From Novosphingobium naphthalenivorans NBRC 102051 (GTDB taxonomy: Bacteria > Pseudomonadota > Alphaproteobacteria > Sphingomonadales > Sphingomonadaceae): DNA of 64,000 nt. The translations under genes were made by a program, and so were the position numbers. Below, in pieces: positions 50,013 to 58,419 of the stretch. The first letter of the stretch is position 1; each line of letters begins with the position of its first letter. Location of the stretch: assembly GCF_001590985.1 (NCBI RefSeq), contig NZ_BCTX01000023.1, forward strand, positions 1 through 64,000, in the 5' to 3' direction. The notes below the pieces were generated by a model. The model saw only the letters and a program-made list of their open reading frames with translations, was not told the DNA's origin and made no database searches.

Positions 50013-50771
50013 TCACACCCCGGTCGCGGGACCGGCGACATGCAGCGCGCGGAGCACCGTTGCCGTCAGCCGCGCCGGATCGCGCCGGAGATAGTGGCCG
50101 CCGGGCAGGCCGATAACTTGCGCGCCGCTGCCTTTCAGCAAGGGGCACAAGCTGTCGCTTTCCTCTACGCCGTAGATGCAGATGACGGGCGCCCAGCCCA
50201 GCCGGCGCAAGGCAGCCGCCGGGCGGGCTTCCGGCGTGCCGAGATAGGCAAGGCCGCTGGGATCGGCGCGGAAATAGACGTCTCGCCCGGGCACGGTCAG
50301 CCCGATCGCGGCAATGCGCGCCCGCAGATCGGCGGGCAGGTCTGGCGCGACAGTGGCCACGATATCCGCCCCGAAGGAGCCGCCCATCAGGATGATGCGC
50401 TGCGCACCGGTCTGCCTAAGCGCCCGGCCGATGGCATCCGTAACCACGGCCTGTGCCTGCGCGCGCGTCCGGTGGTGCGCGAACGCGACCGGCGACACGA
50501 CACCCACAACGGGAATGCCATGCGCGGCCAGCCCTTTGGAGACAGCGCCGCTCATGCCGAAATCGAACCCCATGTCGCCGGAGAGGAAAACGGCGGCCAC
50601 CGGCGCTTTGCCGCCCGCCGCGGGAAACGTGCGGTAGGTGCGGCTGCCGAGCAGATGCAGGGCCGGGGCATGGGTCGCGATGGCAGCAAGGGCCGCCAGC
50701 AGCAGCACGGCGATACCTACCCGGCGGCGCCACGCCGGCCTCTTCTGGCGAATCATGGGCTTGCGGATCAT
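50013..50771 (-). CDS. acvB: AcvB/VirJ-type periplasmic lipase-like hydrolase
   Basis: A 252-residue exported alpha/beta hydrolase of the AcvB/VirJ family. An N-terminal signal anchor (about 16-34) is followed by a core with VFLSGDMGFDFGMS and the nucleophile Ser132 in LMGGSFGADI; the histidine is in LPGGHYLRRD. In Agrobacterium, AcvB hydrolyses lysyl-phosphatidylglycerol made by LpiA/MprF. Here it overlaps the mprF gene by ATGA, so a synthesis-turnover pair for aminoacylated phospholipid is likely. The protein is shorter than AcvB, which has two such domains. Confidence 0.83.
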   Translation of the reverse strand: MIRKPMIRQKRPAWRRRVGIAVLLLAALAAIATHAPALHLLGSRTYRTFPAAGGKAPVAAVFLSGDMGFDFGMSGAVSKGLAAHGIPVVGVVSPVAFAHHRTRAQAQAVVTDAIGRALRQTGAQRIILMGGSFGADIVATVAPDLPADLRARIAAIGLTVPGRDVYFRADPSGLAYLGTPEARPAAALRRLGWAPVICIYGVEESDSLCPLLKGSGAQVIGLPGGHYLRRDPARLTATVLRALHVAGPATGV

Positions 50772-53413
50772 GCCGGCACGCCCCGGGGCGCCTGCAGGCT
50801 TCTGGCCATCGCCGGGACAGGAGTCCCCTGCCCTTTCGCCGCTTCGGGCGGCAGCGCGTCCTGAGGCCCGCTGCCGATCAGGCGCGAAACGTCATGGAGC
50901 CCCTGCAGCAGGCCGACGCCATGCGGCCCGGCGACGTAGCGCGGCTCCCATCGCGGCGCGAACTTCTCCTTGTACCCGCGCAGCCCCCGGAAGCCGTAGA
51001 AACCCTCGCCATGATGAAAGATCAGCGCCGCCGCCTTGGCCCAGGCCGGTGCGAGCTGGCGCCCTTCGATCCCCGAAAGCGGCACCATGCCCAGCGTGAA
51101 CTGGCGGTATCCGCGCGCCTTGGCCCAGAGCATCAGGTTGGTGAACAGGAAGTCCATGGTGCCGTTCGGCGCATCGTCGCGATGGCGCATCAGATCGACC
51201 GATGCCTCGTCCTTGTTCGCGGTAAGCCACAAGTTGGCGAAGGCGACGATCCGGTCATCCATTGTCACCACCGCCATGTCGAAATTGCTCAGATAGGCGC
51301 GGTTGAAGCAGCCCAGGCTGAACCCCTTCTCGCGCTGCCCCTTCGACTGCATCCATTCATCGGACACCGCTTCAAGCTCATCCATGATTACCGGGACGGC
51401 GGCGGCGGGAACGATCCGGAAACGCGCGCCCGCCTTGGCCGCTGCGCGCTCGGAGCGGCGAATGCTGCGCAACTGGGGCGTATCGAGCTCGAAATCCGCC
51501 AGATCGACGATCGCTTCCTCGCCGTACTTCACGATCTGCAGGCCCATGCCGATGGCGAGGTCCAGCACCGCGGGCGACACCTCGTAGAGAACCAGCCGCC
51601 CCTGCCGCCGGTGCGACAGGCCGCGGATCGTCCAGAGCAGTTCGCCCCAGGACTGTTCGTCCCCCACCGGATCGCCCATGACGATCCAGCTCGTGCCCTT
51701 GATCTGGTACATCAGGAACGCATCGCCCGCCTCGGAGACAAGAAACTGCTTGTCGCCTGTCAGCGCGAGCATGGCTTCGGTCCTTGACGCCTGCGCCAGC
51801 ACGGAGCGGATCGCGGGCCAGTCTGCCCGTCCGGCCTGCGGATTGCGGCGCGGAGAGACCGGAGCCAGCATCCGCCACAGGGCCACGCCCGTCAGCAGCA
51901 CGGCACTTGCCAGCATGGCCCGAAGATAGCGCGGCGCGTCGGCCCGCAGGGCGAACTTCCACCACAGGTTGTCGCTGTAGGGCACATGGCGATACGCGAA
52001 CATCCCCGCCCATCCAGCCAGCGCCGCCGCCATTGCGATGGCTGTAAGCCAGCCCGCCGTCAGCGGCTGTTCAGTGATCGCCGTCCGCCGGTAGAAGGCT
52101 CCGCGCGTCAGATAGAGCAGTCCAGCCAGTGTCAGGCAGACGGCCGCTTCCTCGTAGTCGAACCCCTTGGCCAGCGAGAAGACCATACCGGCCAGCAGCA
52201 GCCACCGCGCCGCCAGACTGGCCCCGTCCAGCCGCCGGTAAAGCCCCGGTGCCAGCAGCAGCAGCGCCGCGCCGCACAGGCTGGCGGCGATATGGCTGGC
52301 CTCGATGACAGGCAGCGGCAGGACGCCGATCAGCGCCCGCATCCGGGTATGGATCGAAGGCAGCGAGCCGGACAGCAGGAGCATTCCCCCGCCCAGAAAC
52401 ACCGCCGAACTCAGCAGGATCGGCGAAAGGCTGCTGGCAAAGGCCTGCACGCCGTCCACCAGACGGGCAAGCTTGCGGTTGCGCGCGCCTTCGTGCCAGA
52501 CGAGCAGGATCACGCCCAGCGCCAGCGGCAGCAGGTAATAGATCAGCCGGTAAGCGATCAGCGCTGCGAAAAGCGTGGTCCGGTCTTCCGGCAGCACCGC
52601 CAGCACCACCGCCTCGAACACGCCGAGACCGCCGGGTACATGGCTCACCAGCGCCACCACGATGCCAAGCGCGTAAGCGAGCACGAAGGCAGGCATCTGC
52701 GATGGATCGGCCCCGGGGATCAGCACGAAAAGCGCCGCCGCCGCGCAAGTCGTGTCGGCAAAGGCCACGCCGATCTGTTCCAGCAGGTCGCGCCGGTGGG
52801 GCAACGGCAGCCTTACGCCCAGTACCGAAGGCGGACGTTTCAGGCGGCCTGTCACGACCACGAGCGCGGCGATGGCGGCCAGCACCGCGGCGCCTGCCGT
52901 ATGTACGACATCGGGTCCCAGAGTGACCGCGCCAAGCGGAAGCGGTCCCTGGCGCAGCAGCATCGCCACCCCGGCGATCGCGGAAACGCCGGCCCAGAAC
53001 GTCCCTGCCGCGATACCGACAATCCGCGCGATGTCCGGCCCGTCGAGCCCGGCGGCGACATAGATGCGGTAGCGCGCGGATCCGCCCGTCAGCAGTGAAA
53101 GCCCCAGATTGTGGCTGAGCGTGTAGCTGGTGAACGATGCCAGCGCCGCCGTATGCCAGGGCAGCGGCCGCCCGATCACGCGCAGGGCCAGCATGTCGTA
53201 GAACGTCAGCGCCAGATAGCTCGCCGCGGTAAATCCCAGTGCCAGCGCGATCTGCCCGGCCGTCAGCGCATGGAAGGCGGCACGGACCTGGGTATAGCGA
53301 ATCTCATGCGTCAGGCTGTCGAGCGCGGCGAAACCCAGCGCGATGACAGCCAGCACCACGCCGCCTGCAAGGACCCGGCGATAGCGCTGGAAGATCTGCG
53401 GCACGGCTTTCAT
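50768..53413 (-). CDS. mprF: Phosphatidylglycerol lysyltransferase/flippase MprF
   Basis: An 881-residue two-part membrane enzyme. The N-terminal flippase part (about 1-510) has many helices and LASFTSYTLSHNLGLSLLTGGSARYRIY and HVPGGLGVFEAVVL motifs. The C-terminal cytoplasmic synthase (about 545-850) is a GNAT-like fold with FLMYQIKGTSWIVMGDPVG, EKGFSLGCFNRAYLSNFDMAVV and TMDFLFTNLMLWAKARGYRQFTLGMVPLSG. It transfers an amino acid, probably lysine, from tRNA to phosphatidylglycerol and flips it outward, lowering surface charge against cationic peptides and acid. It sits between DUF2147 and acvB in an overlapping operon. Confidence 0.92.
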   Translation of the reverse strand: MKAVPQIFQRYRRVLAGGVVLAVIALGFAALDSLTHEIRYTQVRAAFHALTAGQIALALGFTAASYLALTFYDMLALRVIGRPLPWHTAALASFTSYTLSHNLGLSLLTGGSARYRIYVAAGLDGPDIARIVGIAAGTFWAGVSAIAGVAMLLRQGPLPLGAVTLGPDVVHTAGAAVLAAIAALVVVTGRLKRPPSVLGVRLPLPHRRDLLEQIGVAFADTTCAAAALFVLIPGADPSQMPAFVLAYALGIVVALVSHVPGGLGVFEAVVLAVLPEDRTTLFAALIAYRLIYYLLPLALGVILLVWHEGARNRKLARLVDGVQAFASSLSPILLSSAVFLGGGMLLLSGSLPSIHTRMRALIGVLPLPVIEASHIAASLCGAALLLLAPGLYRRLDGASLAARWLLLAGMVFSLAKGFDYEEAAVCLTLAGLLYLTRGAFYRRTAITEQPLTAGWLTAIAMAAALAGWAGMFAYRHVPYSDNLWWKFALRADAPRYLRAMLASAVLLTGVALWRMLAPVSPRRNPQAGRADWPAIRSVLAQASRTEAMLALTGDKQFLVSEAGDAFLMYQIKGTSWIVMGDPVGDEQSWGELLWTIRGLSHRRQGRLVLYEVSPAVLDLAIGMGLQIVKYGEEAIVDLADFELDTPQLRSIRRSERAAAKAGARFRIVPAAAVPVIMDELEAVSDEWMQSKGQREKGFSLGCFNRAYLSNFDMAVVTMDDRIVAFANLWLTANKDEASVDLMRHRDDAPNGTMDFLFTNLMLWAKARGYRQFTLGMVPLSGIEGRQLAPAWAKAAALIFHHGEGFYGFRGLRGYKEKFAPRWEPRYVAGPHGVGLLQGLHDVSRLIGSGPQDALPPEAAKGQGTPVPAMARSLQAPRGVPA

Positions 53414-53829
53414 ACCGGCACCTGCCCGATACGCGTCCAGACCTGAGACTTGCAGATGAGGCCGCCGAGAATGCAGCCCTTCACTTGCATCTGCGTCAGC
53501 GAGACGGTGTGGATTTCGGAATAGAACCGCCGCCCCATGTCGGGCACGAACACTGTCCCCGCCCAGGCGCCCCGCCCTTTCGGCCGGTAGCCTTCGAGCA
53601 ATTGCGTGCCGACAAGCTGCACAACACCGCTATCCCTTGCATCGGCCTGCGCTTCGGAACTGGCCCAGACGATGCGCCCGCAGACATTCTGCGCGCAAGG
53701 TTCGGTGCGAACCGCGACCGTCCCGCGCGGGTTCAGCCAGATGCCTTCGATCTCCGCAGGCGAAAGCGCGGGCGCCGCCGAAACGGGCGCGGCCAGTGCC
53801 GCAAGACAGACAACAAACCCCTTTTGCAT
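53410..53829 (-). CDS. Exported DUF2147 protein
   Basis: A 139-residue periplasmic protein of the DUF2147 family: a signal peptide (MQKGFVVCLAALAAPVSAA), then IEGIWLNPRGTVAVRTEPCAQNVCGRIVWA and the conserved GTQLLEGYRPKGRGAWAGTVFVPDMGRRFYSEI. ATG53829 was chosen because GGAG lies eight bases upstream and the signal peptide starts there. It overlaps mprF by ATGA and is therefore first in the DUF2147-mprF-acvB operon. The family's function is not established; it may be an envelope or lipid-binding beta-barrel protein. Confidence 0.87.
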   Translation of the reverse strand: MQKGFVVCLAALAAPVSAAPALSPAEIEGIWLNPRGTVAVRTEPCAQNVCGRIVWASSEAQADARDSGVVQLVGTQLLEGYRPKGRGAWAGTVFVPDMGRRFYSEIHTVSLTQMQVKGCILGGLICKSQVWTRIGQVPV

Positions 53830-53894
53830 CGGCAAACTCCAGCTGGCCGATACCGGAGTAACCATGGGTGCATTGCCCGGGGCTCGCCGCGACA

Positions 53895-53913
53895 TGACAA
53901 ATCGGTAATGTCA
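53895..53913. promoter_or_regulatory. TGACA-N9-TGTCA inverted repeat in the envelope divergent promoter
   Basis: TGACA (53895-53899) and TGTCA (53909-53913) lie between the DUF2147-mprF-acvB operon and the two-component genes. This is a plausible site for the OmpR-type regulator encoded next to it, or for promoter elements of either direction. Confidence 0.4.
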
Positions 53914-53950
53914 CGGTTGGTGCGCCGCCATCGAACCGGCGCTATACGGG

Positions 53951-54643
53951 ATGGCGATGGCCCAGAAGATCCTGCTTGTCGAAGATGACCCGGCGACTGC
54001 CGAATTCGTGGCGAACGGCCTTGCCGAGGAAGGCTTCGTCGTCGACCGCGCGGACAATGGCCGCGACGGCCTGTTCCTCGCCACCGACAGCGGCTACCAG
54101 TGCATCGTGCTCGACCGGATGCTGCCGGGTCTCGACGGTATGGCGGTGCTGGCCGCGCTGCGCGGAGCAGGAGTCGAAACGCCGGTCATCATCCTCTCGG
54201 CACTGGGATCTCCCGACGACCGCATCAAAGGGCTGACCAGCGGCTGCGACGACTATCTCGTCAAACCCTTCACTTTTGCCGAACTGCTGGCGCGCATCCG
54301 CCTGCTGATCCGCCGGGGCAGCGCAGTGCCCGCGGCCCAGACCGTGCTGCGCTGCGAGGATCTGGAAATGGACCTGCTCGCCCGGCGCGTCCGCCGGGGT
54401 GAGCGGACGATCGACCTGCAGCCGCGCGAATTCCGCCTGCTCGAATTCCTGCTGCGCCATGTCGATCAGGTGGTCACGCGCACGATGCTGCTCGAAGGCG
54501 TCTGGGACTATCACTTCGATCCCGGCACCAACGTCGTCGACGTCCATCTCAGCCGGCTCCGCAAGAAGATCGACGAAGGGGCCGGCCGCCCGCTTCTGCA
54601 TACGGTGCGCGGTGCCGGCTACCGTATCGGCCCGCAGCCGTGA
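53951..54643 (+). CDS. OmpR/PhoB-family response regulator
   Basis: A 230-residue two-component regulator. The receiver domain has the acidic pocket Glu11-Asp12-Asp13, phospho-acceptor Asp55 (CIVLDRMLPG) and Lys105 (LVKPF). The winged-helix domain is LQPREFRLLEFLLRHVDQVVTRTMLLEGVWDYHFDPGTNVVDVHLSRLRKKID. ATG53957 is an alternative start six bases on. Its stop overlaps the sensor kinase start (GTGA). It diverges from the DUF2147-mprF-acvB operon and may control it, as PhoPQ- or ChvGI-like systems control lipid modification elsewhere; that link is inferred. Confidence 0.92.
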   Translation: MAMAQKILLVEDDPATAEFVANGLAEEGFVVDRADNGRDGLFLATDSGYQCIVLDRMLPGLDGMAVLAALRGAGVETPVIILSALGSPDDRIKGLTSGCDDYLVKPFTFAELLARIRLLIRRGSAVPAAQTVLRCEDLEMDLLARRVRRGERTIDLQPREFRLLEFLLRHVDQVVTRTMLLEGVWDYHFDPGTNVVDVHLSRLRKKIDEGAGRPLLHTVRGAGYRIGPQP

Positions 54644-55983
54644 TCTGGCGCTCGACGACGGTCCGCTTCGCGGCGCTCGTCTTCCTCTTTCAGGCGCTGG
54701 CGGCCGCAATTCTGCTGTTCGGTCTGGGAGCCGTGCTGCGCTCACAAAGCAATGCGGATGCCGTTGCCGTGGCCGAAGCCGTGCGCGACGATCTGGTCGA
54801 GACGTACACCGACGGCGGCCCCGCAGCCCTGGCAAAAGCTGTCGAAATGCACGCCGGCCGTCAGCGCAAGCGAACGGTGGTACTGCTTCTCACCGACCCG
54901 GACGGAAAGCCTCTGGCCGGCAACCTGACGGCGCTGCCGCCGGGACTCGCCGTGGACGCCCCTTACACGCTCATCCGTTCCCGCCGGACCGGGCACAGCC
55001 TGCCCGAAGCGATGTTCGTCCACGCCATGCGTCTGTCCGGCGGGGAAACCCTGATAACCGGCACGGTCGTCGAGGGCGAAAGACAGTTCTTCGCCTTGCT
55101 CGAACGCGCCAGCCTCATCGCCTTGTGCCTCTCGCTGCTTTTCGCCGCATTCGCCGCATTCGTCTCCACCCGGCTGATCCTCAACCGGTTGAAAGCGACA
55201 GTCGCCACGCTCCACGGCGTGCGCGAAGGCGATATGTCGCGCCGCGTGCCCCGGGACGGCACCGGCGATGCCTTCGCCCTGCTCGGCGACGAAGTGAACC
55301 GGACGCTGGACCGGGTGGAGACTCTCAACACCGAGCTCAAGGTGGCCACCGACGGGCTCGCCCACGATCTCAAGTCGCCGCTGACCCGGATGCGCTCGGC
55401 GCTCGACCGGGCAGCCAGCGCAGTCACCGATCCCTCGGCCCAGACGGCGGTCGATCAGGCCCTCGCCGAAAGCGAGCGGCTGATGGCGATGATCGAGACC
55501 GCCCTGAGCATCACCCGTGCGGAAGCCGGACTGGGCCGCGACAGCTTTGCCCGGACAGACCTGCGCGACATGCTAGATACGATCGCGGAAATCTACGCCC
55601 CCCTGATCGAAGACCAGGACCGTGCCATCGTGGTCGAAGCCCCGGTGTCCTTCACGATGCCGGTGCACCGGCAACTGATGGATCAGGCGATCGGCAATCT
55701 CGTCGACAACGCGCTCAAGTACGGTGCGGGCACGATCACCCTGTCGCTCGTACCCGGCCCTGCCCGCGTGACTCTCGCCGTTGCCGACGAAGGCCCGGGC
55801 ATTGCCCCGGAACAAAGAGCCGAAGCGCTGCGCCGCTTCGGCCGCCTCGACGAAGCCCGGCGCGGCTGGGGCGCCGGGCTGGGGCTGTCGCTGGTGCAAG
55901 CCGTCGCCCATCTCCACGGCGGAACCGTCGCGCTGAACGACGCCGGACCGGGGCTTGCGGTGGCGATTGAATTGCCCCTTTGA
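54640..55983 (+). CDS. Membrane sensor histidine kinase
   Basis: A 447-residue kinase with two membrane helices (about 9-33 and 155-182) bounding a periplasmic sensor of roughly 120 residues, then a HAMP region (RLKATVATLHGVREGDMSRRVPRDG). The phospho-acceptor is His242 (GLAHDLKSPLTRMRSAL). The ATPase domain has the N box IGNLVDNALKYG, the G1 box VADEGPGIAPEQR and the G2 region GWGAGLGLSLVQAVAHLHGG. It partners the preceding OmpR-type regulator. The stimulus cannot be read from the sensor sequence. Confidence 0.92.
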   Translation: MIWRSTTVRFAALVFLFQALAAAILLFGLGAVLRSQSNADAVAVAEAVRDDLVETYTDGGPAALAKAVEMHAGRQRKRTVVLLLTDPDGKPLAGNLTALPPGLAVDAPYTLIRSRRTGHSLPEAMFVHAMRLSGGETLITGTVVEGERQFFALLERASLIALCLSLLFAAFAAFVSTRLILNRLKATVATLHGVREGDMSRRVPRDGTGDAFALLGDEVNRTLDRVETLNTELKVATDGLAHDLKSPLTRMRSALDRAASAVTDPSAQTAVDQALAESERLMAMIETALSITRAEAGLGRDSFARTDLRDMLDTIAEIYAPLIEDQDRAIVVEAPVSFTMPVHRQLMDQAIGNLVDNALKYGAGTITLSLVPGPARVTLAVADEGPGIAPEQRAEALRRFGRLDEARRGWGAGLGLSLVQAVAHLHGGTVALNDAGPGLAVAIELPL

Positions 55984-56110
55984 ATCTTTCCGTATCCACC
56001 TGCTTTTTGGGTGTTGACCGGGACCAACCTCCCCCCTAAAGGACGCGGCCTGCACCGGCCATCCGGTGCACCTGATCAGGCCTCCCGCACAGCGGGCCCG
56101 GCCTTGGTAT

Positions 56111-56187
56111 GGCGGAGTAGCTCAGCCGGTTAGAGCAGCGGAATCATAATCCGCGTGTCGGGGGTTCGAGTCCCTCCTCCGCTACCA
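56111..56187 (+). tRNA. tRNA-Met (anticodon CAT)
   Basis: A complete 77-base cloverleaf with encoded CCA. The acceptor arms GGCGGAG/CTCCGCT pair with one G-T wobble, the D arm is AGCTCAGCCGGTTAGAGCA, the anticodon stem GCGGA/TCCGC holds loop ATCATAA (anticodon CAT), and the T arm contains GTTCGAGTC. It is elongator Met by overall form; tRNA-Ile2 with modified CAT cannot be fully excluded. An integrase gene follows, so its 3' end is the probable attachment site of an element. Confidence 0.93.
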
Positions 56188-56388
56188 TACCCCATTTTCA
56201 GACGTTGTCCGCGCTAGTCCAGAACGAGCCGGCAGCGTCTTTTTTCTTTTTAAAATCAAATATTTTTCTCGGTTGTCCGCGTGCGCCGACGTCCGAGCGC
56301 GTTCGGCTGCGTTTGGGGGTGTCGGTTTGAATTTTCGCTGAATTTGGGGGTACCATCGCCGCATACCCCACAACAGCGATACCCCCAC

Positions 56389-57714
56389 ATGGCACTCAAG
56401 GAACTCGAGGTGAAATATGCGGCCGTCCGACCGCGCCCCTATAAGCTCTCGGACGGGGGTGGGCTGCATGTGCTCGTCCAGCCCAACGGCTCAAAGCTGT
56501 GGCGGATGAAATACCGCTTCGCGGGGAAGGAGAAGCTGCTGAGCTTCGGCAAGTACCCCGAGGTCTCCCTCGCGGTCGCCCGTGCGCGCAGGGATGTGGC
56601 GCGGGGCCTGCTCGCCGACGGGCGTGATCCGGGCGTCGAGATCGCTGCGGAGGTCCAGGTCAGGACGAACACTTTCGAGACAGTGGCGCGCAAGTGGCAC
56701 GCAAATCGAGAAGAGGGACTGGACGATGCGCACGCCAAGCGTGTGCTGAGTCGGATGGAGCGGGATGTCTTCCCGATGCTGGGCGCAAAACCGATCACCC
56801 AGATCACCGCACCCGAAATTCTGATCATGATCCGCAAGATCGAAGAGCGTGGGGCTCTCGATATCAGTCGCCGGGCCAAGCAGTGCGTGGGGCAGGTCTT
56901 CCGCTTCGCGATTGCCAACGGCTGGGCGCAAGACGATCCTTCGGTTCATCTTGTGGGCGCGCTCAAGCCTCGGCCGCGCGTCAAGCACATGTCTCGCGTT
57001 CCGCTCAAGGAACTGCCTCAGTTGCTGCGGGCCATCGCTTCCTATGATGGTGAGGACAATCCGCGCTGTCAGTTGCTTACCCGCGATGCCCTGATGTTCA
57101 CCATGATGACGTGGGCGCGCACCAGCGAAGTACGATTCGCCGCCTGGAGCGAGTTCGAGGATTTGGACGGGAGCGAACCTGTTTGGCGCATTTCAGCTGA
57201 ACGCATGAAGATGGGGCGCGAGCATCTCGTGCCCTTGCCGAGGCAAGCCGTCGCACTGCTGCGCCGCCGCCGGTCGGCAACAGATGGCGAGTTCGTCTTT
57301 CCCGGCCCGAAGGCCGGTCGGCCGATTTCCGAGAACACGATGATCTATGCCTGCTACCGCATGGGCTACCGACGTCGGCAGACCGTCCATGGCTTTCGCG
57401 GACTCGCGTCGACATGGGCAAACGAGACCGAAGGCTACAGCTCTGACTGGATCGAGATGGCTCTGGCCCATTCCGAAGCCAATTCGGTCAGGGGAGCTTA
57501 CAACAGCGCGCTCTATATTTCTTCGCGGAGGCGCATGCTTCAGGACTGGGCGGACATGATCGACGGGGCGGTCGACAAGAATGCCAAGCCTTCAGTTCTC
57601 AAAAAGCAAAGGCGCCGTGATCATTCGGACGCACCCGTGGATCAGGCCCAACCGCCAATAGGAAAGGCTAGGCCGTTCTTGCGGCTAGTTTCCACGGATG
57701 GGAAACTACGCTGA
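56389..57714 (+). CDS. P4-type tyrosine integrase
   Basis: A 441-residue site-specific recombinase. The N-terminal DUF4102-type arm-binding domain reads YKLSDGGGLHVLVQPNGSKLWRMKYRFAGKEKLLSFGKYPEVSLAVARARRD. The catalytic residues are Arg244 (ARTSEVRF), His334 and Arg337 (HGFRG), His361 (ALAHSE) and Tyr371 (RGAYN), all present, so the enzyme looks intact. ATG56389 was chosen because the family start (MALKELEVKY) is there. Its position 200 bases after a tRNA gene, reading away from it, is typical of genomic-island integrases. No second copy of the tRNA 3' end was seen in the window. Confidence 0.93.
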   Translation: MALKELEVKYAAVRPRPYKLSDGGGLHVLVQPNGSKLWRMKYRFAGKEKLLSFGKYPEVSLAVARARRDVARGLLADGRDPGVEIAAEVQVRTNTFETVARKWHANREEGLDDAHAKRVLSRMERDVFPMLGAKPITQITAPEILIMIRKIEERGALDISRRAKQCVGQVFRFAIANGWAQDDPSVHLVGALKPRPRVKHMSRVPLKELPQLLRAIASYDGEDNPRCQLLTRDALMFTMMTWARTSEVRFAAWSEFEDLDGSEPVWRISAERMKMGREHLVPLPRQAVALLRRRRSATDGEFVFPGPKAGRPISENTMIYACYRMGYRRRQTVHGFRGLASTWANETEGYSSDWIEMALAHSEANSVRGAYNSALYISSRRRMLQDWADMIDGAVDKNAKPSVLKKQRRRDHSDAPVDQAQPPIGKARPFLRLVSTDGKLR

Positions 57715-58419
57715 CCATCTTCGCTCGAAGTTCCTGATTGTTGCTTGGGCAGGTGAACAAATTCCCGGCGAATAATCGACCGCTTTGGCAACACTTGATC
57801 AAAACCTTGAACATCTGAAATGCCGGGAAGAGTAGACATAGCTTGGGGGAGTGGGGACGCCTCAAGGAGCGGCAGGAGAATGTCGCGTTCGGAGCCGGAT
57901 TGCGGGGAGCCCTGAAGCTCACAAAGTGTCGGCTGCCGACCAACTCAAGCCGTTCCCCGGCGCGCGCGTGAATGGCCGCTGCTCCCGGAACCTGCCATGC
58001 CCAGTCTATTGAGCGATCAGGCGGCGGTGCGCCCATTTAAGTCGCTCCTCTGAACAGACGCCGTTCCCAGAACCTGCCATTCCCGGAGGTTAGTGCAATC
58101 AAGCTCAAAAGGTCGAGGCTGGGACATTCTGCTCAGTCAGCTTCGGAGCGCCGAGGCAGCGATAACGGACGTCGCGCGGCAACAAACTGCTGCCTGCAGA
58201 CGCCGGCAGAGCGCCCGTTCCACGGTCACTATCTCTTCTGCAATACCGACGGCCTGTTCATCTGGCCCAGTCCGACAACGAATGCCGTTTGAAATCGGCG
58301 CCCGAACCGTCTTCAGTCGCAGGACAGTCGCCGAGCGGATGTGTTTTGGACTTCTGGGATTGACGACAGTGTACAGATTGTCGAGCGCAAGATGCGTGAA
58401 GGGCGCGCGGGTCAACTGC
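57715..58419. other. Gene-free gap after the integrase
   Basis: About 700 bases without a convincing gene. It contains two copies of a 19-base repeat, TCCCGGAACCTGCCATGCC (57983-58001) and TCCCAGAACCTGCCATTCC (58065-58083), 82 bases apart with two mismatches. The short frames present lack protein-like composition. It is probably decayed island DNA. Confidence 0.5.

Noticed and set aside
46780..50094. 1104-codon open frame on the plus strand
   Set aside because: It is antisense to the GH18/NodB/GT2 gene, which shows clear catalytic motifs; the antisense product is Arg/Gly/Asp-rich with none.
57900..58100. Possible CRISPR array from the repeated 19-mers
   Set aside because: Only two copies, imperfect, not palindromic, and no cas gene anywhere in the window.
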